DNA from: G963676095 sp963676095
GTDB lineage: Bacteria > Bacteroidota > Bacteroidia > Bacteroidales > Prolixibacteraceae
Length of the DNA stretch: 64,000 nt
Direction: 5' to 3'
Assembly (NCBI GenBank): GCA_963676095.1
Contig: OY781040.1
Coordinates: 4,154,001-4,218,000, forward strand
Made by a program: the position numbers and the translations under genes. Positions 53,604 through 63,435 of this stretch are shown piece after piece. The notes beneath the pieces were generated by a model. It was not told where the DNA came from, did no database searches, and saw only the letters and a list, made by a program, of their open reading frames with translations. Every line of letters begins with the position of its first letter. Within the stretch, counting starts at the first letter, position 1.

Positions 53604-53861
53604 ATTGGGTGGTGCAAAACAGGTAAATCAACCCCTTCGTCCGATGTGCTTAATAAACTGGCAGAAGCTTTGGGCACCACCACCGATTTTTTGATGAACG
53701 GGAGCGGGGACGATGTTGTTTCAGCACAACTTACTGACAAAGAACTGCTCAACCAGTTTAAGGAAGTGGAAAAACTGAACCAGGAAGACAAGCACCTGAT
53801 CAAAACGTTCATTGATGCCTTCCTGACCAAACGGCAAATCCAAAAACTGGCCAATACATAA
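53604..53861 (+). pseudogene. 5'-truncated XRE-family regulator gene
   Basis: The frame is open from just after a TAG at 53601-53603. It reads KTGKSTPSSDVLNKLAEALG then TTTDFLMNGSGDD, the characteristic second half of an XRE helix-turn-helix domain, followed by a helical C-terminal domain. The first helices, including the HTH start, are missing, and there is no ATG; GTG 53646 is only a forced start. It appears to have lost its 5' end at or near the CRISPR-like relic. 86 codons remain. Confidence 0.6.
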
Positions 53862-53954
53862 AACTAAACCCGGACAAAATGACCGGGTTTCTATTTTTCC
53901 AAATATCAAGATTACAATTTCCAGTCACGGAAAAGGCCGTCCATTGATAATTAT

Positions 53955-54416
53955 TCAATTTTGTTTTTTCATTAACCCTATTGAACTAAAGGGAAGCAAT
54001 TTTTCTTCATCAACACTTTTACATTCTGCCGCAGTTGTACTTGCTGTTTTTTCATCTTGACTAATTCTAATCGCAATCCAACAATTATTATTGTATATGT
54101 ACTCATTTACAGGAATACTGTTCCCAAATTCATCTTCATCAAACTCCATATCTCCCTCTTTTTTTATTGCTTTCCCTGCTATGTGACATGTCTTTTCCGT
54201 TTTCTTGTTGTAAACAAAAAGGACAAAGTCCAATTCGTTTTTTGAAACTATTCCTGTTCCAAGAACTTGAAGTATTTCATTTCCATCTACCCTGTATATC
54301 TTCTTCATGTTATTGAAGATATCATTTTGAATAATTTTTTGATATGGAGTATTTTGAGCACTATTCACACAACTAATAAAAATTAATAAAAAGCAGCATA
54401 CTATTAATTTCTTCAT
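53955..54416 (-). CDS. Predicted immunity lipoprotein for the RHS toxin
   Basis: 153 residues. The signal MKKLIVCCFLLIFISCVNSA has a lipobox-like Cys, so the mature protein should be lipid-anchored in the periplasm. The rest is a small alpha/beta domain with Cys residues (TCHIAGKAIKK, NNCWIAIRI). It follows the RHS toxin gene by 12 bp on the same strand. Toxins with a periplasmic cell-wall-cutting domain usually have a secreted immunity protein directly downstream, which fits. No sequence family is recognised, as is common for immunity proteins. Confidence 0.6.
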   Translation of the reverse strand: MKKLIVCCFLLIFISCVNSAQNTPYQKIIQNDIFNNMKKIYRVDGNEILQVLGTGIVSKNELDFVLFVYNKKTEKTCHIAGKAIKKEGDMEFDEDEFGNSIPVNEYIYNNNCWIAIRISQDEKTASTTAAECKSVDEEKLLPFSSIGLMKKQN

Positions 54417-54428
54417 ATTTTAATGATT

Positions 54429-57400
54429 TTATCTTGTAGACGATATATTACCATTTGATCCATTGTTGTTTATTAATGGTAGGTTATATTGAGATGGTGA
54501 AACAATATAACCTGTTGGATAAACGTAATTAATAATATTGTCTGTTTTAAAGTTGCTATATTTTACTTGGTTGCTCTGATTCCCTCCTAAAATTACTAAT
54601 GACCCCCCAGATGTTATGCCAACGACATAGCCAACATGTCCACTCCCTCCTCCGTAGTCAAAGACAGCAAGACTGCCATAGGCCGGCTTTAATAGAGATA
54701 TTCCCCATTGATTCCAAGACAAAGCTCTGGCATTATTTGTTCCTCTAATACCATTTTGAATAAAAGTCCAATTACTAAAAGCAGAACACCATGCTGTTTC
54801 GTCATTTTCCCACCAACTTCCAGTAGTATAGAGATATTCCATTATTTTCGGATTATTTCTTTCAAATGTGGGAACTTCTTTCTGTCCGATTTCACCTTTC
54901 GCAGTTTCTATCCAAGGAATTCTGTCATTTTTAAATGCAATACCAGAAAACTCATTTAATGTATTATCAAATGCCCCTCCTTTTCCTTTATTCTTTTGAG
55001 AAGCTTTGTCTAATGCTTCATATAGATTATCCCAGGTCGCAGAACCTTGATTAATATAAGATAGAGCAGAGTAATAAGTATAAACATCATCTCCTGTTAC
55101 AACATAGCTTGTATCCGTTTTGGTTACTTTCATCCCATTTGGATCAATAAACCTAATAGGATCGTTTAGACAGTAATTGTAATTAGACCACGAATAATAT
55201 ATTTCTGCCATCGGATCAGGCGAGTGCCACCTCCCCAATTGCGCATCATAAAACCGTGCTCCGTAATCGTAATTTTCAAAGAACTCGTCCTGCAACTCTT
55301 TGCCGTTATAAAGATATTTATTTTCTGTCAGATTATTATCCGTAAAAAGACTTCCGAACGGATAATATTCCTCTTCCTGGTCAACTGTCGGGTTTGAGCC
55401 GGAGTAATGGTATGTCATCCGGGTATTGCCCAGGTGGTCTTTCAGGTAGTAATGGTACAAAGGGGTAGTAGGATCAGGAACATAATACCCTTCCGGGGTC
55501 AGCACCTTTACCAGACTGCCTCCCTGGTAAATAAACGGGCCGTAGTACAGCGTAGTGGCCGAACTGCCGCTTATGGTAGCCGTCTTGCCCCACTTTACCC
55601 CCAAGGCATCGTACTGGTAAACCACCTTGTTGCTGGCATCCTTGTAGTACTGCGAGGGAAGGTCAAGTTCCTTGTAATAGCTGATCGTCAGCCCTCTTAG
55701 TCCGTCGCTGGTCAGGTTCCCGTTGCTGTCGTAGCTGTAACTGCCGCTCTTGCCCGATGTCCCCTCATAGGTCCCGCTCACTGTCCCCAGCTGGTTACCC
55801 GTATTCGTGTAGGTCAGGCTTTCCCGGTTCGATCCGCTGCTGTTCTTCCGCGTCAGGCCGGTAATATTCCCGTTCGCATCATAGGCAGCGCTGGTCAGGT
55901 CATAGGCGGAGGAGTTGGTCCAGCTGCCGGAATAAGTCCCGTAATCGCCCTGGGTCAGCCGGTTCAGCCCGTCATAGGTGAAGTTGTACCCCTTGTACAG
56001 GTTACTGCCACTGTTGTACTGCCGCCATTTGATCCCGTTGATGTTCCCGTTGTACTGGGCTGTCCCGTTCAGGGTTGTGGTCATGTCCGTGTCGTAATAC
56101 AGCTGCATCGCAAACAGCCGGGCTGTGGTCGAGGCCACTCCCGGGTCATTGATTTTGGTCAGCCAGCCCCGGATGTTGTAACTGTAATCACAATACTGCA
56201 ACCCGTTATGCTGCTGTTTCGTGCTTAAACGGCCAAGATCATCGTAGGTATTCGTTGCCAGGGTTGTCAGCGTGGTGGTATTGTACCCGAACTTGCAGGT
56301 CAGTTGCCTGCCCATGTGGTCATAGGTAAAACTTTCATTCAGGGTGATGGCCGTTGATGAGGATGTCTTTTTATGAAGGGTCTGTTTTGTGGTTACCTGT
56401 CCAACGAAGTTGTAGGAATACGACACCCGGTTATTGCCCCCTTCCGGGTTGGTCTGGTACTGCTGGAGCAGCCTCCCGTACTTGTCATAGTAGTTTACCG
56501 TGTAAAGCCAGGTGCCGGTATCCGGTATTTTGGCCCTGATCCCCGTCACCTGTCCTTTGACATTGTCTGTCCGGGTCTCTGTACTGTAAACCTGCGAATA
56601 ACTGTAACCCCATGTGGAGGGAGTGGTATAACTGTCATAATAGGTTGCCGACAGGTATTTACCGGCATCGGATATCCTGGGAAAGGCGTTATTGGTATAT
56701 CCCAGGACTACGGAACCGGAGGATTCATACATCACCGTTTCCGCATCCACTGTCGTTTGCAGGGAAGTCCTTGATAAGCTACTTTCATATTTCCCGGTAA
56801 GCACCGGACGGTTAAAGGCATCGTATTTTGTGAACAGCCAGTACCCGTTTGCCCGTTGTACCGCAGTCTGGGACAACACCAACCGGTCCCGTTTGTCATA
56901 AACCAGGTAGGCCCAATCGGCCCCCGGAAGCTTTTTTTCGATCAGGCGGTCCCGTCCGTCGTAAAGATACTGGTAGCACAACTGGGCCAACTCGGTGGAA
57001 CTGATGCTCCCGTCATCGGCTGTGGCCTTGGGAGGGATTACACAGCAAAGAAGGCCTTTGTCGTTATAAACGTAATAGGTCGAGTAAGCGGTTGTCCCTA
57101 TATAGCCCCTCTTCAGGACCACCCGTCCCTGCTTGTCCTTATATTCCACCGTCCGGTTGGCCGACTCCGTCGGGGTGGTTACATTCTCGTCCCAGGTGGT
57201 GGTTTTGTACAGGGTACTGGCTGCATAGGCGCTGGCCGTGGTGTTCAGCAAATTCGTGCTGTTGTTGATCGTGTAGTCCATCACCTCGCTGCTGGTATTG
57301 GTCCCGTAAGCGTACTTGAGCGTATGACCGCTCCCGGTTTTCCAGGTTTCACCCGGGGCCGATTGTTCCACTACCCTGTTAAGGGGCGAGTTGTCGTAAG

Positions 57401-57806
57401 TCTTTTCAGAGTATGCATAAATTCCATCGGTTGAGCCATAATAACCCGTCCAGTTGGAGGAAGCCGTCGCTGTTGACAGGTAAGCCATGTTCTGAGCAGA
57501 GGCAAAGGGCAGGTAATCCCGGTACTGCCTGCCATAAGCATCGTAAACAACAGGGGTAACCAGGTCCTTGCTGCTGTCACCGGAAGCCTGGTAGTCATTT
57601 GCCTGCATGAGCCTTCCCAGACCATCGTAATAATCTACATGCGTCCGTTTTTGGCTATAGCCAAGTGCGTCTACTGCGGATTCTGTTGCCTGACCCTTCA
57701 CCAGGACGGTTTCCGTAGTGATATAATTCCGGGTCCCCGTCTGGGCTTGTGCATTCCCAAACGATACCAGAAATGGTATTATAAAATAAAATTTATAATT
57801 TAACAT
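54429..57806 (-). CDS. RHS-repeat polymorphic toxin with CHAP/NlpC-like C-terminal domain
   Basis: 1125 residues. A signal peptide (YFIIPFLVSFGNAQA) and a DUF6443-like N-terminal part are followed by YD/RHS repeats. The RHS core covers about 795-870: LKDHLGNTRMTYHY, then YYPFGSLF and YDYGARFYDAQLGRW with the terminal HSPDPM. The variable C-terminus (about 980-1110) is a CHAP/NlpC-like peptidase with Cys1007 (AWCSAF) and His1057 (GSGHVGYV), which may cut peptidoglycan. The RHS cage probably encloses the toxin and releases it after cleavage of the core end. The upstream gene encodes a YD partner and the next one a lipoprotein with a likely immunity role. Confidence 0.85.
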   Translation of the reverse strand: MLNYKFYFIIPFLVSFGNAQAQTGTRNYITTETVLVKGQATESAVDALGYSQKRTHVDYYDGLGRLMQANDYQASGDSSKDLVTPVVYDAYGRQYRDYLPFASAQNMAYLSTATASSNWTGYYGSTDGIYAYSEKTYDNSPLNRVVEQSAPGETWKTGSGHTLKYAYGTNTSSEVMDYTINNSTNLLNTTASAYAASTLYKTTTWDENVTTPTESANRTVEYKDKQGRVVLKRGYIGTTAYSTYYVYNDKGLLCCVIPPKATADDGSISSTELAQLCYQYLYDGRDRLIEKKLPGADWAYLVYDKRDRLVLSQTAVQRANGYWLFTKYDAFNRPVLTGKYESSLSRTSLQTTVDAETVMYESSGSVVLGYTNNAFPRISDAGKYLSATYYDSYTTPSTWGYSYSQVYSTETRTDNVKGQVTGIRAKIPDTGTWLYTVNYYDKYGRLLQQYQTNPEGGNNRVSYSYNFVGQVTTKQTLHKKTSSSTAITLNESFTYDHMGRQLTCKFGYNTTTLTTLATNTYDDLGRLSTKQQHNGLQYCDYSYNIRGWLTKINDPGVASTTARLFAMQLYYDTDMTTTLNGTAQYNGNINGIKWRQYNSGSNLYKGYNFTYDGLNRLTQGDYGTYSGSWTNSSAYDLTSAAYDANGNITGLTRKNSSGSNRESLTYTNTGNQLGTVSGTYEGTSGKSGSYSYDSNGNLTSDGLRGLTISYYKELDLPSQYYKDASNKVVYQYDALGVKWGKTATISGSSATTLYYGPFIYQGGSLVKVLTPEGYYVPDPTTPLYHYYLKDHLGNTRMTYHYSGSNPTVDQEEEYYPFGSLFTDNNLTENKYLYNGKELQDEFFENYDYGARFYDAQLGRWHSPDPMAEIYYSWSNYNYCLNDPIRFIDPNGMKVTKTDTSYVVTGDDVYTYYSALSYINQGSATWDNLYEALDKASQKNKGKGGAFDNTLNEFSGIAFKNDRIPWIETAKGEIGQKEVPTFERNNPKIMEYLYTTGSWWENDETAWCSAFSNWTFIQNGIRGTNNARALSWNQWGISLLKPAYGSLAVFDYGGGSGHVGYVVGITSGGSLVILGGNQSNQVKYSNFKTDNIINYVYPTGYIVSPSQYNLPLINNNGSNGNISSTR

Positions 57807-57873
57807 AAGTATGTATTTGTGAGCTTAATGCTATATTCGTTAATCCAACAATCATAATTTTTACCAATTTATT

Positions 57874-60800
57874 TTAGTAAATGCGTCCCAATTGTGTAAT
57901 ACTGACTGTAACAGATATACCGCTTCCAGTAATAGTAAGAGTACCGGTACGGGAACTTTGGAGACTAGGATTCGTTGTACAGGTAATAGTTCTTGTTGCA
58001 TTCCCTGTCCCGGAACTGGAACTAACCGTAATCCATGTTGCACTAGCCGAAATTGTCCATGTCGTGTTTGAAGTTATTGTAATCTTTTTTGTATCTCCAT
58101 CTGAAAAAGTTAAACTTGCCGGAGAGACTGTTAGGGTATAAGTTTTATCCTGAGAGACACTTATTGTTTCCGTTTGCCCCCCGGCATAGGTTATTGTAAT
58201 GATAGCTGTTCTGGTGGACGAAGATGTATTTTCAGAAACGGTTAAAGTAACCGTTTCATCTCCACTCCCGGAAGTAGGTGATTCGGATAACCAGGAAGCA
58301 TCATCAGAGATTGACCATGAACAATTCGATGAAATGGTGAACGTGGATGATCCTGCAGAAGACGTAAAACTCAGGGAAGAAGAGGAAACGCTTAGACTGG
58401 CCCCGGTCTGGCTGACCGTAATCGTCTTACTGATCCCGTTTCCGGTGACGGTAACAGTCCCGCTCCTGGAAGAAGTGCTACTGTTCTGCAAACATGTTAC
58501 CGACACCGAGCCATCTCCCGAACCACTCGACGGACTCAATGTGATCCACGACTCGCTTGTACTTGCCGTCCACGATACATTCGAAGTCACCGTGACCGTC
58601 TGCGAACTGCTCACCGGGGTATAACTCAGGGAAGAAGAGGAAACTGTAAAACTCACCCCGGTCTGGCTCACTGTAATAGTCTTGCTGATCCCGTTCCCGG
58701 TGACGGTAACAGTCCCGCTCCTGGAAGAAGTGCTGCTGTTCTGCAAACATGTTACCGACACCGAGCCATCTCCCGAACCACTCGACGGACTCAATGTGAT
58801 CCACGACTCGCTTGTACTTGCCGTCCACGATACATTCGAAGTCACCGTGACCGTCTGCGAACTGCTCACCGGGGTATAACTCAGGGAAGAAGAGGAAACG
58901 CTTAGACTGACCCCGGCCTGGCTCACTGTAATGGTCTTGCTGATCCCGTTCCCGGTGACGGTCACAGTCCCGCTCCTGGAAGAAGTGCTGCTGTTCTGCG
59001 AACACGTTATTGATACCGAGCCACTGCCAGAACCACTCGCCGGGCTCAGGGTAATCCACGACTGGCTGGTGCTTGCTGTCCACGATACATTCGAGGTGAC
59101 TGTTACCGTTTGGGAACTGCTAGCCGGGGTATAACTCAGGGAAGAAGAGGAAACGCTTAGACTGACCCCGGCCTGACTGACGGTAACAGTCTGGCTGATC
59201 CCGTTTCCAGTGAGGATGACGGTCCCGCTCCGGGAAGAAGTGCTGCTGTTCTGCGAACATGTTACCGACACCGAGCCATCTCCCGAACCACTCGACGGAC
59301 TCAATGTGATCCACGACTCGCTTGTACTTGCCGTCCACGATACATTCGAAGTCACCGTGACCGTCTGCGAACTGCTCACCGGGGTATAACTCAGGGAAGA
59401 AGAGGAAACTGTAAAACTCACCCCGGTCTGGCTCACTGTAATAGTCTTGCTGATCCCGTTCCCGGTGACGGTAACAGTCCCGCTCCTGGAAGAAGTGCTG
59501 CTGTTCTGCAAACATGTTACCGACACCGAGCCATCTCCCGAACCACTCGACGGACTCAATGTGATCCACGACTCGCTTGTACTTGCCGTCCACGATACAT
59601 TCGAGGTGACTGTTACCGTTTGGGAACTGCTAGCCGGGGTATAACTCAGGGAAGAAGAGGAAACGCTTAAACTGACCCCGGTCTGACTGACGGTAACAGT
59701 CTGGCTGATCCCGTTTCCAGTGAGGGTGACGGTCCCGCTCCTGGAAGAAGTACTGCTGTTCTGTGAACATGTTATTGATACAGAGCCATCACCCGAACCA
59801 CTCGACGGGCTCAATGTGATCCATGACTCGCTTGTACTTGCCGTCCACGATACATTCGAAGTCACCGTGACCGTCTGCGAACTGCTCACCGGGGTATAAC
59901 TCAGTGTGGAAGAGGAAACTCTTAAAGATACCCCTGTTTGGCTGACCGTAATGGTTCTGCTTTCTCCTTCCCCTGTAAGGGCAACTGTCCCGATACGCGA
60001 AGAGGTGCTGCTGTTGGAGGAGCAACTGATTGAAACAGAACCATCGTTTGACCCGGCAGAAGGACTTACTGTCAGCCATGTCTGGTCTGAAGTTACGGTC
60101 CAGTATACATTCGAACTGATTGAAACGGTCTGTAATCCTCCTTCAGGGGTATAACCCAGCGAGGAAGAAGAAATTGTAAAAATGGCATCTTCCGGGTAAT
60201 GATACGTGTATCTTTCCTGGATATCACTGTCATTATTCTTTACTTGTTTTAACCTCCCAAAATCATCATACTCGTAATAGGTCTTTACCCCGTTGGGATC
60301 GGTCGAAGAGGTCATCCCGAGTAGGGGGGCATAGTCAAAAACAGAGACAAAAGCATCAAGTCCTGATCTCAGTAACGAGGCCTGGGCCGTATCGAGACCG
60401 CTGTTACCCGGATCCGGAATAGATCCTCCCAGGGCCGTTTTAACCTCATCCAGTGTTGCATTTTCAATTTTTGCCACAGGATATAAATGGTCATACCCCC
60501 AAAGGTAGGTGGTTGTAAGATCGTTTTCTTTATTTAATTCGGCAAGGTTACCATACTCGTTGTATTCAAACGAATATTTCTTTTTGTAATAGGTATTGTT
60601 CCGGGAATAGGAAGATGCCGAAGTCGGCAGTCCTGTTGATGAACTGTTGGAAAACCTGAAGCTTCCGATATCAACCAGACCAGCTGCCTCAATTTTGTAC
60701 TGGCTATCTGGCAGGCCTAAATGATCCCCTGTCTTGTATTCTGTAATCGTACCACCAAGCACCTGGATATTGCTTCCTTCGGCATCGCTTTCGTAGGTAA

Positions 60801-63435
60801 CTGTTTCAACCGGTTTTAAGATATGACTGTCATTCATTGTGCCGACAAAACCCGTATTTCCACTATAATCCTGGGGGTAAATGATATATGAGGTAATCGC
60901 TTTATTGTCGCTCGTCGTTACTGTCTTTTTGGACAACAGAAAATCTGAATAGCTGAAGTTTTCCCTGTTTACTACAGGGTTCAACCCGTTCGCATCATAT
61001 AACGTATCGATTCGTTGACTTAATAAAGCAGATCCAACTGGTATGGAATAACATTGCCTGAGAATCGAATAGATAGATGGATTCCAAAGTCCGCGATAAT
61101 AAAACCGGGCTTTTATCCCATAGACCCCTGATCTGGAACTTCCCGTTAAAGAGGTATTGATATCGTAGGTATTATTCTCTTGTTTTACTTTAACACCGTT
61201 GCTATTGTAAGTTGTTTGCTTTTGTAAAAGCCCGTTCTGATAGTCATAACTAATTGGCGGGGCATATGGAAATGTATCAAAAATACTGGGCTTGGTTAAG
61301 GAAAAAGTCGATTCCGTTTTCCCGTTTTTCCCATTCCGGGAACTACTTACTTTTCCTCCGTCATATTCTGTAACATTGGTATAGACTACCGGGCTTCCGT
61401 TAATAGTTCCCGTGGTAAAAGAAGGATTGGAAGTCATACGGATATAGTGACAAAAATAATCGTAATAGTATTCTCCAATCGTAACCGTTTGACGACGATA
61501 AAAGTCATCTGTATATTTAGGGATTACACTGACCAAGACGCCGCTGGAAAAGGATGAATCGGCAAACTGTGCGTATTCATACTCCTTAACACGATCATTG
61601 TCGTGAGAAATACCATCATAATAGACTATCTTTTTTATTCTAAGCCCTCCCCCTATTTTATTCTTAACTATGCTGCCGGTTGAAGCAATATAGTCAACAG
61701 TAATACTTACATCCCCGCCACAATCGGCATGGGCCTGTAAAGTATGGGTCCCTGCTGACAATATTACATTAACGGTAGTACTTTCTCCATAATCATTGGA
61801 ATCCAGCAAGGCATAATGTGAGCCGGACATCGTTTCCGAGATTGTAACCGTAACAGTCACTGTTTGCTCCTTGCCAATGACAATAGTATCTGTTTCCAGG
61901 CTCCCTTCCCCCATGCAGCAGGTCGTTGCCCCGGCCGTACAGGAGGCTGAAACCGTTTTTGTCGCTTCTTCTTCGCCTGTCTCTTCTTCATTCAGCTTAT
62001 AATCGTTCGGTTCAAATGTAAACTCGCTGTAACCGCCTGTCGGATAACTAATTTTTGTCAGACTCCCTGCTTTCACATAAGTGGAAGAGGGTTCAAGGTT
62101 TCCCATCGTATAGTAACGTATCCCTACCCACTGGGACGGGATCTTATAGCTGTTGCCATGTTGTCCGTTGTAATATCCCCAGTAGTCAACAGCGTTCGAA
62201 TTCCCAAGCGGAAGCGAAATATCATTGTACTCAAATTCATAGGGAGGCTTTGTTTTCCCATGGCTGCTTTCTGTTAAAGATGTTAAAAAAAATCTCTCAT
62301 TACTGGTATAGTTGTCGTAGGCAAAATCAAACCTCCGGATTGTATCTGCTCCTGTGCAGATGTGCATGGCCATTAACCGGTCCGGGGTATAATCATTGTC
62401 AAAAACAACTTTGCAATTTGATGACTCGATTTTTGAAATATAGGTTGTCGTCGTGTTTCCGGAAACCTCAGTACCGTAGCTACCTCCCGCTTGACAAATA
62501 TCCATACATGGGCCAGCCGCTGTTGCCCCGAAGCAATCTAGCTGAAGAACATCGTACAGGTCAAGCTTGTGACTTGTCCCATTTTCAATCGTGGAAGTAT
62601 AGGTAAATTTAATACTGTCACTGGAATCACAGGAAATAATATCAATTAGGTGCCACCCGCATGTAACCGGAGTTTCGACCCCATGTCCCTCATTTGTGTC
62701 ATAGCCGTATCTGTCTCCGTCATATCCAAAGATATACCGGGTACCAGTCTCATCGGTAATATTAAAAGCATTAAAGTATTTACTACCGGTATATTGAACC
62801 GGAACGATCTCTATGTTCTGATGGGGAATAGTCTGGATTGTTGTAGTTCCGTCTAAATCGGTCACAAATACAAATCTTCCTGAATGTCCCGGGAAATTAA
62901 AATAAAAAATATCCGGTTCCGTGTCATAATCCATATAAGAATAGCTTTCATTCGGGTCCGGGGCCATATCCAGTAAGGAATCATTATCATAGGTAGCCCA
63001 TGAGCAAACCGAAGTCAGGGAGGTACTGGGAAAGTTTTTGGAAAATTCAATATACCCGTTGGTCAATTCGTCCGCTTTGCCCATTACAACGCGGGAAATT
63101 GTACCTCCCGCATCAAGTGCCCAACTGAGGCCGAGCCAGCCGGGATCTTCCTCGACCTTTACCCCACCTCCATGATATTTAAGCGTTATTGGCATGCTTA
63201 AACTTTTACTTTTTACTTCGTACAGCGGAATTTCTATATCCGGAACGCCGGTATAAAGACTGACAGGAATATCTGTGAACTTCATTAAAGCACTTGCCGT
63301 TGGAGTCGGTGGGAGAATATTATCAAACGGGGTTTGGGCATTTATTAGATGCACGGCACAAGTGTTAAACAATATTAAGCAAGCTATTCTCAAGTATGAG
63401 ACTCTTTTGTTTTTAACAGAAACATTTATTTTCAT
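57874..63435 (-). CDS. Giant YD/RHS-type protein with nine BACON modules
   Basis: 1853 residues. A signal peptide (YLRIACLILFNTCAVHLINA) leads a large RHS-like region (LPMTLKYHGGGVKVEED-type start; DPNGVKTYYEYDDFGRLKQV near residue 1060). From about residue 1085 to the end come nine BACON-like modules of about 85 residues, each with SxxSxYTPxxxxQTVxxxSN, WxxxxSExWITLSPSSG and TVSQTG. Modules 2-7 are almost identical, including at the DNA level. BACON modules bind glycans or mucins in Bacteroidota proteins, so surface attachment is likely. It lies 67 bp upstream of the RHS toxin gene and probably works with it. Confidence 0.85.
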   Translation of the reverse strand: MKINVSVKNKRVSYLRIACLILFNTCAVHLINAQTPFDNILPPTPTASALMKFTDIPVSLYTGVPDIEIPLYEVKSKSLSMPITLKYHGGGVKVEEDPGWLGLSWALDAGGTISRVVMGKADELTNGYIEFSKNFPSTSLTSVCSWATYDNDSLLDMAPDPNESYSYMDYDTEPDIFYFNFPGHSGRFVFVTDLDGTTTIQTIPHQNIEIVPVQYTGSKYFNAFNITDETGTRYIFGYDGDRYGYDTNEGHGVETPVTCGWHLIDIISCDSSDSIKFTYTSTIENGTSHKLDLYDVLQLDCFGATAAGPCMDICQAGGSYGTEVSGNTTTTYISKIESSNCKVVFDNDYTPDRLMAMHICTGADTIRRFDFAYDNYTSNERFFLTSLTESSHGKTKPPYEFEYNDISLPLGNSNAVDYWGYYNGQHGNSYKIPSQWVGIRYYTMGNLEPSSTYVKAGSLTKISYPTGGYSEFTFEPNDYKLNEEETGEEEATKTVSASCTAGATTCCMGEGSLETDTIVIGKEQTVTVTVTISETMSGSHYALLDSNDYGESTTVNVILSAGTHTLQAHADCGGDVSITVDYIASTGSIVKNKIGGGLRIKKIVYYDGISHDNDRVKEYEYAQFADSSFSSGVLVSVIPKYTDDFYRRQTVTIGEYYYDYFCHYIRMTSNPSFTTGTINGSPVVYTNVTEYDGGKVSSSRNGKNGKTESTFSLTKPSIFDTFPYAPPISYDYQNGLLQKQTTYNSNGVKVKQENNTYDINTSLTGSSRSGVYGIKARFYYRGLWNPSIYSILRQCYSIPVGSALLSQRIDTLYDANGLNPVVNRENFSYSDFLLSKKTVTTSDNKAITSYIIYPQDYSGNTGFVGTMNDSHILKPVETVTYESDAEGSNIQVLGGTITEYKTGDHLGLPDSQYKIEAAGLVDIGSFRFSNSSSTGLPTSASSYSRNNTYYKKKYSFEYNEYGNLAELNKENDLTTTYLWGYDHLYPVAKIENATLDEVKTALGGSIPDPGNSGLDTAQASLLRSGLDAFVSVFDYAPLLGMTSSTDPNGVKTYYEYDDFGRLKQVKNNDSDIQERYTYHYPEDAIFTISSSSLGYTPEGGLQTVSISSNVYWTVTSDQTWLTVSPSAGSNDGSVSISCSSNSSTSSRIGTVALTGEGESRTITVSQTGVSLRVSSSTLSYTPVSSSQTVTVTSNVSWTASTSESWITLSPSSGSGDGSVSITCSQNSSTSSRSGTVTLTGNGISQTVTVSQTGVSLSVSSSSLSYTPASSSQTVTVTSNVSWTASTSESWITLSPSSGSGDGSVSVTCLQNSSTSSRSGTVTVTGNGISKTITVSQTGVSFTVSSSSLSYTPVSSSQTVTVTSNVSWTASTSESWITLSPSSGSGDGSVSVTCSQNSSTSSRSGTVILTGNGISQTVTVSQAGVSLSVSSSSLSYTPASSSQTVTVTSNVSWTASTSQSWITLSPASGSGSGSVSITCSQNSSTSSRSGTVTVTGNGISKTITVSQAGVSLSVSSSSLSYTPVSSSQTVTVTSNVSWTASTSESWITLSPSSGSGDGSVSVTCLQNSSTSSRSGTVTVTGNGISKTITVSQTGVSFTVSSSSLSYTPVSSSQTVTVTSNVSWTASTSESWITLSPSSGSGDGSVSVTCLQNSSTSSRSGTVTVTGNGISKTITVSQTGASLSVSSSSLSFTSSAGSSTFTISSNCSWSISDDASWLSESPTSGSGDETVTLTVSENTSSSTRTAIITITYAGGQTETISVSQDKTYTLTVSPASLTFSDGDTKKITITSNTTWTISASATWITVSSSSGTGNATRTITCTTNPSLQSSRTGTLTITGSGISVTVSITQLGRIY
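58366..59895. repeat. Six near-identical 255-bp tandem repeats (BACON coding)
   Basis: Units begin at 58366, 58621, 58876, 59131, 59386 and 59641, each exactly 255 bp (85 codons) and each starting with or near ACTCAGGGAAGAAGAGG. Silent positions are also nearly identical in many stretches, so the copies have been homogenised recently, probably by unequal exchange or gene conversion. Confidence 0.9.

Noticed and set aside
56856..57434. 192-codon open frame on the plus strand inside the RHS toxin gene
   Set aside because: It is antisense to the YD repeats, which are unmistakable, and has no domain of its own.
58478..59083. Open frames on both strands inside the BACON repeats, repeated every 255 bp
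   Set aside because: They arise because the same DNA unit is repeated; the in-frame BACON reading explains the region.
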